A stretch of DNA of 64,000 nt from Cycas panzhihuaensis (taxonomy: Eukaryota; Cycadophyta). A program made the translations under genes and the position numbers. A model generated the notes under the pieces. That model had not been told where the DNA came from, ran no database searches, and worked only from the letters and a program-made list of their open reading frames with translations. Positions 59,446 to 64,000 of this stretch are shown here, in pieces; position 1 is the stretch's first letter; each line of letters begins with the position of its first letter. Location: NCBI GenBank assembly GCA_023213395.1, contig CM041465.1:56551741-56615740 (forward strand), in the 5' to 3' direction.

Positions 59446-59509
59446 AATAGAGGGCATCTAGCAAATCAAACAAGCACATCGAACTAAAAGTGATCAGAGA
59501 CTCAGGCAC

Positions 59510-59966
59510 GAGCTAGCCAGGTAAGCCTCAAAGGTGATCGTTAAGAAGAGGGAGGTGACACTCAAGGATAAGGCGGACGAGCTCGTCTGCCTCAGCATTG
59601 AGGTCTCGAGGGATGTGTTAAATATCGACTGACAAAAAACAAGCCAAGAGAGACCTAGTGGTAGAAGCAAGGGTTCTCAGGTGAGGGCATCGCACTTGGT
59701 AAACCTAGGTGAGATGGGACACCACAATCTAAGAATCACAAAGCAACACGATGGACCCACGATGGAAATAGAGAGCATCGGTAAGGGTTTTAATAATGGT
59801 CATATACTTGGCTTCGTTATTGGTTGCCTCAGGGATGAAGATGCCGGAATGCAAAAAATCATATTCAGAGGGGCTGCGAAGAATCCAGGCAGCGGCAGAA
59901 GGCCTGGGGTTACCACAGCTTCCACCATCGGTAAAAATGTAAAGAGACATATCTGAACACTAAGCC
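59510..59966 (-). pseudogene. Archaeal-type RNase H (aRNH) of element C
   Basis: MSLYIFTDGGSCGNPRPSAA from 59950 keeps the first catalytic Asp in the canonical TDGGS form; NNEAKYM keeps Glu; LLCDS keeps the next Asp, followed by TAG where A and B have CAG/CAA (Gln). Two more CAG-to-TAG type stops follow. A 3' splice-like TATTTATTTGCTACTAG precedes it, as in A and B. Confidence 0.72.
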
Positions 59967-60478
59967 CTAGTAGCAAATAAATAATGATGAAACGAAAAGA
60001 AAAACTCAAATGGCAAGCAAAAAGGTGGCCGCGAAGGGTAGGAGGACCTAGCAATGAGGTTATCTAAGGACAAGAGTAAGCAGTCTGACCACCATCTCGG
60101 AGCGGGTGGAGAGAGGACGCCCTAGAGTGCCAAAGGTTACTTTGGGAAGCAAAACATGCCCCCAGACGATGGAGCATTTCCTTTGGGGACCCCAGGAGCA
60201 AGAAAGGGCTGCGAAAATGAGTCCAGGGTGACGAAATAAGCCAAATGAGTATAAACTCGAGCATGCATGGGAGCGGCACGTAAAACGAGGCAGAAGGGCC
60301 CTGGGAAAAAGTGCAATAATAGGGCACCATAAATGCCCTTACAAGAGGCAGAGAAAAGGGCGTCAATAGAGCACAATGGGCAATAGGGCCAGAAGGCAAA
60401 GGCGATCATGGAAACAAGACGGTCCCACCAGCTATCGTGAGGTCAAGAACAGAAGAAGTGCCTGTTGGGGGGCCCGCC
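59967..60478. other. Region between second RNase H and antisense promoter, copy C
   Basis: Homologous to 13689-14198 (A) and 46161-46675 (B). - strand reading retains peptide-like strings shared with B (FLAPGVPKG) but no known domain. Confidence 0.45.
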
Positions 60479-60487
60479 TATATAAGG
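60479..60487 (+). promoter_or_regulatory. TATA box of antisense gene, copy C
   Basis: TATATAAGG in GCCTATATAAGGAAATTGAA. The transcript would start near 60510. Confidence 0.62.
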
Positions 60488-60889
60488 AAATTGAATGAAA
60501 ACCATATTCCTTTTCACCAGCTCTCATGTGAAACCAGAGCCATCTCCTTACGCAGCGGAGTGCCGCCTAACTTCAGAGGCACGTGAGAGACGATCTGACC
60601 GTCGAATTGGAGTATAGTGAGAGTCAGCAGGACCAGTGAGATGAGATGGTGACGATTAGGCCAGATCTAGTGAGTGGATCTCGCAAAACCCTCCCCATTT
60701 CAAAGTTTAAAATTTACTGCTTTTTGAAGTTTTTAATGCATTTTTTTATGCCCCTTATAGGCAATTGGATGCCTCTCAAAGTCCAAATTGGACCCAGAAA
60801 TAGGCGGGGACCTGGGTATTAGGGAGCCCTGGTCCCGGTGGGCCCCACGGGGGCCCACCACAAGAATTTTGTGATTTTCTAGGTAGAAA

Positions 60890-60907
60890 CCCCCCTTTTT
60901 AGGGGGG
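60890..60907. repeat. C6/G6 hairpin in antisense intron 1, copy C
   Basis: CCCCCCTTTTTAGGGGGG, six G/C pairs with a six-base loop; counterpart of 13259-13276. Confidence 0.5.
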
Positions 60908-60983
60908 TTGCCATTCGTACCGCGGCCAAGATTGCAGTGCCACGATCATGGCTATGGGGTCCCCTGATCGCCATGGGACCCGT

Positions 60984-61013
60984 GCTAAACTTAGTGATAC
61001 CACTAAGTTTAGC
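60984..61013. repeat. 30-nt near-perfect palindrome in antisense intron 1, copy C
   Basis: GCTAAACTTAGTGATACC followed by ACTAAGTTTAGC; the single mismatched pair is at the centre (GATACC for GGTACC). Confidence 0.7.
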
Positions 61014-63058
61014 GTGGTATGCAGGTAAAAAACCAGAAAAAAATAAATGAAGGGCCAACTGGCCCTAAATTTCAGGCAAGAAAAGCAGAGAGATAGCCAA
61101 GAGCATAGATGACTGCTAGGAGGCTGACCTTGATTGATCTTTGGTGATTGCAGGTAGTTATTGCGGTGGATAACCGCGAAAACGTTAGCATGGCGATGCT
61201 GAGTTATATAGAGATGATGTTTCGGGAGGACAATGCGACCTTACGGAGGTGTGGCCTATACAAGGCCCTGAAGACACCTCAGTTTGCATCAGACCAGAGA
61301 CTACTGGTGGACATCATGTTACATTGGGATCGACGGAGGCACGTTTTCCACTTACCTCAGGTAGGCGATATGACAATTACATCAGGAGATATTCGGCGGA
61401 TTCTGGGGGTACCGGCGATTGGGAGGCCAGTGAGACTGGGAGCACTGCCTAGCACTAAGGCAGTACATAGAGAGGTAGCCCTGTTCTTCATAGGGGCTGA
61501 CAGGTAGGAGCGAAGGGGAGTTCCCCTCCAGACTATGCTGATGTCATAGATTCCTTAGGTAAGGAAACTGATCATACTATGTGTTTTGTTCCAGATTTCT
61601 CAGAAACAGAGCTATAGGGAGATACCAGGTGGCTAGATAGATGCAGTACGTTGCTGCGAGGCTAGCAAGAGGATGGACTGGGCCACCCTGGTAACGGTGA
61701 ACCTCGTCGCATAGCTAGATACCATCCGGATGACCGGCAGAGGGGGACTATCATACAGCACACTACTGCAGTGCTGGTTCTTCGACTATTTTATGGCAGT
61801 GGCACCAACGGGGGGACCATACCCCATAGCAGAGTGGGCCCTGATGGTCCATAGATGGTAGACTCAGCTTAGAGGGATGGAGGATCAAGCCCACGTCTGG
61901 TGGTCAGTAGAGGCGACGTCGCTGGACCTCCTCATCCTGATAGACTATGTAGCAGAGCCATACAAGACGGTAAGGTGGGAGAGCGACGATGAGGTGGGCA
62001 GACCAGGAGCGCCCATAAATGATGATGATGACGACGATGATGATGCCAACAGAGGAGATGGGGCCAGCCCATCACAACCTGCGAGGGAGGTAGGTCCATC
62101 AGGGATGGCAGGAGGAGTAGAGGGTCTATCTAGGACTATCAGAGGAGAGGCAGGCCCATCAGGGTTCGCTGAGGAGAGCAAGAGGCCAGTGACTAGGGCC
62201 CGCAGGCTACGGATCATGAAGAGATCCAGAGAGGTAAGAGTTAAGCTGATCCCTGTGAGGAGAGAGGCCCAAGCAGAGGAGGTACCTGAGGATGAGGTAC
62301 CTGCAGCTGGCGGAGAGCCAAGAGGAGAGGATGTCGTGCGAGCGGAGGAGCCGGCGACCATGGCAGGTAAGACCTAACCATTTCCTTAGTCGTTTGACAT
62401 CTAGGTAGATATTTGATTTGATTTTATCATGGTATGTAGTGGGATATTCACTGACACATGGCATGTCACATTGGCAGGTACTACAGAGGTTAGGAGACTG
62501 GTAGAGGTCATGGTCAGGGAGATGTTCCCTCAGGTATATGCAGAGGGGCAACCGCCCATCCAGGTAGAGGATGCGCCTAGATCGGTAGGTACCCACATGG
62601 AGGCATTCACCCTGTTGGAAAGGGCGAGAGACATCTGGGCTGCGGAGTCCCACGAGCATGTGGCATTCAGGGGACAGATGTAATGGGAGCTCGATGAGGC
62701 CAAGGGCGAGCTGGACGCGCTGCGTAGACGAGTCCAGGCTCTAAAGGCTTAGGGCGGAGTAGGCAGAGACACGAGGAACACGGTCTGGATAGCAATGCTG
62801 GAGGAGCGTCTCCGAGGAGTAGAGAGGGAGAGGGATCGTATCCAGGCCAGATACGATCAGCTCATAGACCAGGTGGTGTCGAGGTCGAGCAGGAGCAGGA
62901 TATACACCCATACAGCAACAACGACCCCGAGACAGCCACGCGATGAGGGGAGCGAGGCAAGTAGCTTGCGGAGGCCCAGGAAGAGCCTCGGAGGGATGTG
63001 GTCCCTAGGAGAGGGATCACACAGGCCAAGAGATTGTACCCCAAGAGCGGGGCAATAG

Positions 63059-63630
63059 TAGAGTAGGAGATATGTACATGATTTTGTGGAAAGCCACAGG
63101 GCCTGTGGGGTCATATATAGGCTCATATGATTGTACCCCCCCTGCAAGGATATCGACTTCCCACATGCATGATGTAATATATTATTTTTTATGTATATAT
63201 ATATGGGGTAGTTGGAACCCCATTTTGACACGAAATGGTGTGTATATGATGTGGTAGATAGCATGTATACTTTGTTTTGTATGTTGTAAATGTTTTGTAT
63301 GTTGTAAATGTTTTGTATGTTGTAAATATTTTGTTGTAAGTATTTTGTTGTAAGATGCATGTATTTCCTTCCATGTATGGCTATATGTCTAACAGGAACA
63401 CACACGTCCACTGTAAGTAGAGGTGATAGAGAGGTGCGAGGTTAGAAATAGAGCGGCATGCACATCCACCGAGGAGCATAGTGGAATATGCGAAGGAAAC
63501 AGCAGGCAGGAGAGAGGAGTGATGGTACTCTAAAGCGTCATCCTAGTTGGGGGATGCCCAAATAGGAGGACAAGGTCCCAAAGGAAATGGGAATGCAGGT
63601 TCCGTAGGAGGAACCAGGAAGAGATATAGA
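63059..63630. other. Spacer downstream of antisense gene, copy C
   Basis: Homologous to 49263-49800 of B; no coding signal. Contains the 18-nt tandem repeat at 63273-63354. Confidence 0.4.
63273..63354. repeat. 18-nt tandem repeat
   Basis: Three perfect copies of TGTTTTGTATGTTGTAAA (63273-63326) followed by two shorter degenerate copies of TATTTTGTTGTAAG. B has only a single unit-like sequence at the homologous place, so the array expanded in C. Confidence 0.9.
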
Positions 63631-63633
63631 AGA

Positions 63634-63689
63634 CACTTTGAATTGCCATTCAACCCGAGGTTGGGAGAAATGGGAACAATTCAAGATGG
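63634..63689. repeat. Conserved hairpin between pol side and antisense gene, copy C
   Basis: Arms TTGAATTG/CAATTCAA, CCATT/AATGG and CAACC-CGA-GGTTG nest into one stem-loop. The base pairs differ from A yet pairing is kept in part. Confidence 0.6.
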
Positions 63690-63744
63690 TAGTTTAGGCT
63701 CATTTCAGAGCATGGCGAAGAGATAGCCGAAAGATCATTTTCAA

Positions 63745-64000
63745 AGGGGATCTTAAATTAGGCATGGAGCCTGCTAAGTGCTCTAGCAAAGCCTCGTCAT
63801 CTTCGAAGTAGTCCACCCCACGGATGAGCTGACTTCGAATGGACGAGGCGCGGGATGGCATGGGAGCGATAGGACTGGTATGCCTCGTAAGCTGCCCAAC
63901 ATCCCTAAGGGACTCTAAGGGAGAGTCAAGGAGAGATTCCTCATAAAAGACAAGAGGGAAACTCTCAATGCCATTACTCGTGGAAGGCGATGGAAAGGGA
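63745..64000 (-). pseudogene. Protease-RT linker remnant of element C
   Basis: - strand sequence aligns with B 52850-53090 (landmarks: the CTCGTCATCTTCGAAGTAGT stretch near 63795 on the + strand, and a Ser/Glu-rich reading). It is joined directly to post-INT sequence at about 63741-63755, which defines the pol deletion. Confidence 0.65.

Larger units (their letters stand above)
60510..63058 (+). pseudogene. Antisense gene of element C, mobile-domain-like (best copy)
   Basis: Exon 1 about 60510-60669, ATG 60646, eight codons (M-x-T-x-R-P-D-x in all copies) and donor GTGAGT; intron 60670-61153; exon 2 61154-62366; intron 62367-62477; exon 3 62478-63058. Exon 2 is open for 118 codons and includes HVFHLPQVGDMTITSGDIRR and ILGVPAIGRPV, closely resembling the plant mobile domain (aminotransferase-like) pattern F-H-L-P-x-G-E-M-T-x-T-x-x-D-V...L-G-L-P-x-x-G-x-P-V. 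Later come an Asp tract (62020-62045) and an exon-3 coiled-coil-like ERERDRIQARYDQL. Stops are mainly TAG. Function in the element is unknown. Confidence 0.65.
59446..64000 (-). mobile_element. Tat-like element C, internally deleted
   Basis: Same family as A and B. From right to left on the - strand: protease-RT linker remnant, deletion, hairpin, antisense gene (+ strand), antisense promoter, second RNase H, shared LTR. RT, RNase H and INT (about 2.9 kb relative to B) are gone, with the junction near 63741-63755. It continues past the right edge. Confidence 0.75.

Noticed and set aside
61148-61507. Independent gene starting at 61148 with TTG
   Set aside because: The first codons lie in the predicted splice acceptor; comparison with A and B puts the true exon start at 61154.

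Overview
This is plant nuclear DNA made almost entirely of LTR retrotransposons. I see no intact host gene, rRNA, tRNA or CRISPR array. The plant assignment rests on Ty3/gypsy elements with Tat-like gag/PR/RT/RNase H/INT, LTR promoters with a telobox (AAACCCTA) beside a TATA box, a chromodomain-type Ty3/gypsy element, two Ty1/copia elements primed by initiator-Met tRNA, and fragments of plant-type genes (shaggy/GSK3 kinase, SDR dehydrogenase, RRM protein). The density of nested and decayed elements suggests a large repeat-rich seed-plant genome; I cannot place the species.

Layout: 1-852 unassigned flank. 853-17604: Tat-like element A, + strand, with both ~2.9 kb LTRs. 17605-18655: piece of a related LTR. 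18656-22331: 5' half of Ty1/copia element E2, - strand. 22337-22990: Ty3/gypsy gag of element F, - strand. 23034-32966: complete but dead Ty1/copia element E1, + strand, with 5-bp target duplication, splitting F and carrying a mosaic of host-gene fragments in its leader. 32967-37884: F leader, PBS and LTR, the LTR swollen by a ~2.4 kb TA-rich microsatellite. 37885-39700: chromovirus RNase H-integrase-chromodomain remnant F1, - strand. 39707-42587: diverged Tat-family LTR (D). 42588-59445: Tat-like element B, - strand. 59450-64000: element C, same family, - strand, sharing B's upstream LTR and lacking RT/RNase H/INT.

The Tat-like family is the most interesting content and is present three times (A, B, C), so its organisation can be compared. 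Each copy has a sense unit (gag-PR-RT-RNase H-INT in A and B). Downstream of INT lies a separate gene on the opposite strand with its own TATA box, a short coding exon 1, a ~470-484 nt intron, a long exon 2 encoding a domain resembling the plant mobile domain plus an acidic tract, a ~110 nt intron, and a coiled-coil-like exon 3. A conserved hairpin sits where the two convergent units meet. Beyond the antisense promoter, back on the sense strand and just before the 3' LTR, lies a second, archaeal-type RNase H preceded by a conserved 3' splice-site-like sequence. In known Tat elements that domain is part of pol, so its position here is unusual.

All elements are decayed. Many nonsense codons fit C-to-T change at CGA, CAG/CAA or TGG codons, as expected for methylated, silenced repeats. 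One RT stop is at the identical codon in A and B and may be older than either insertion.
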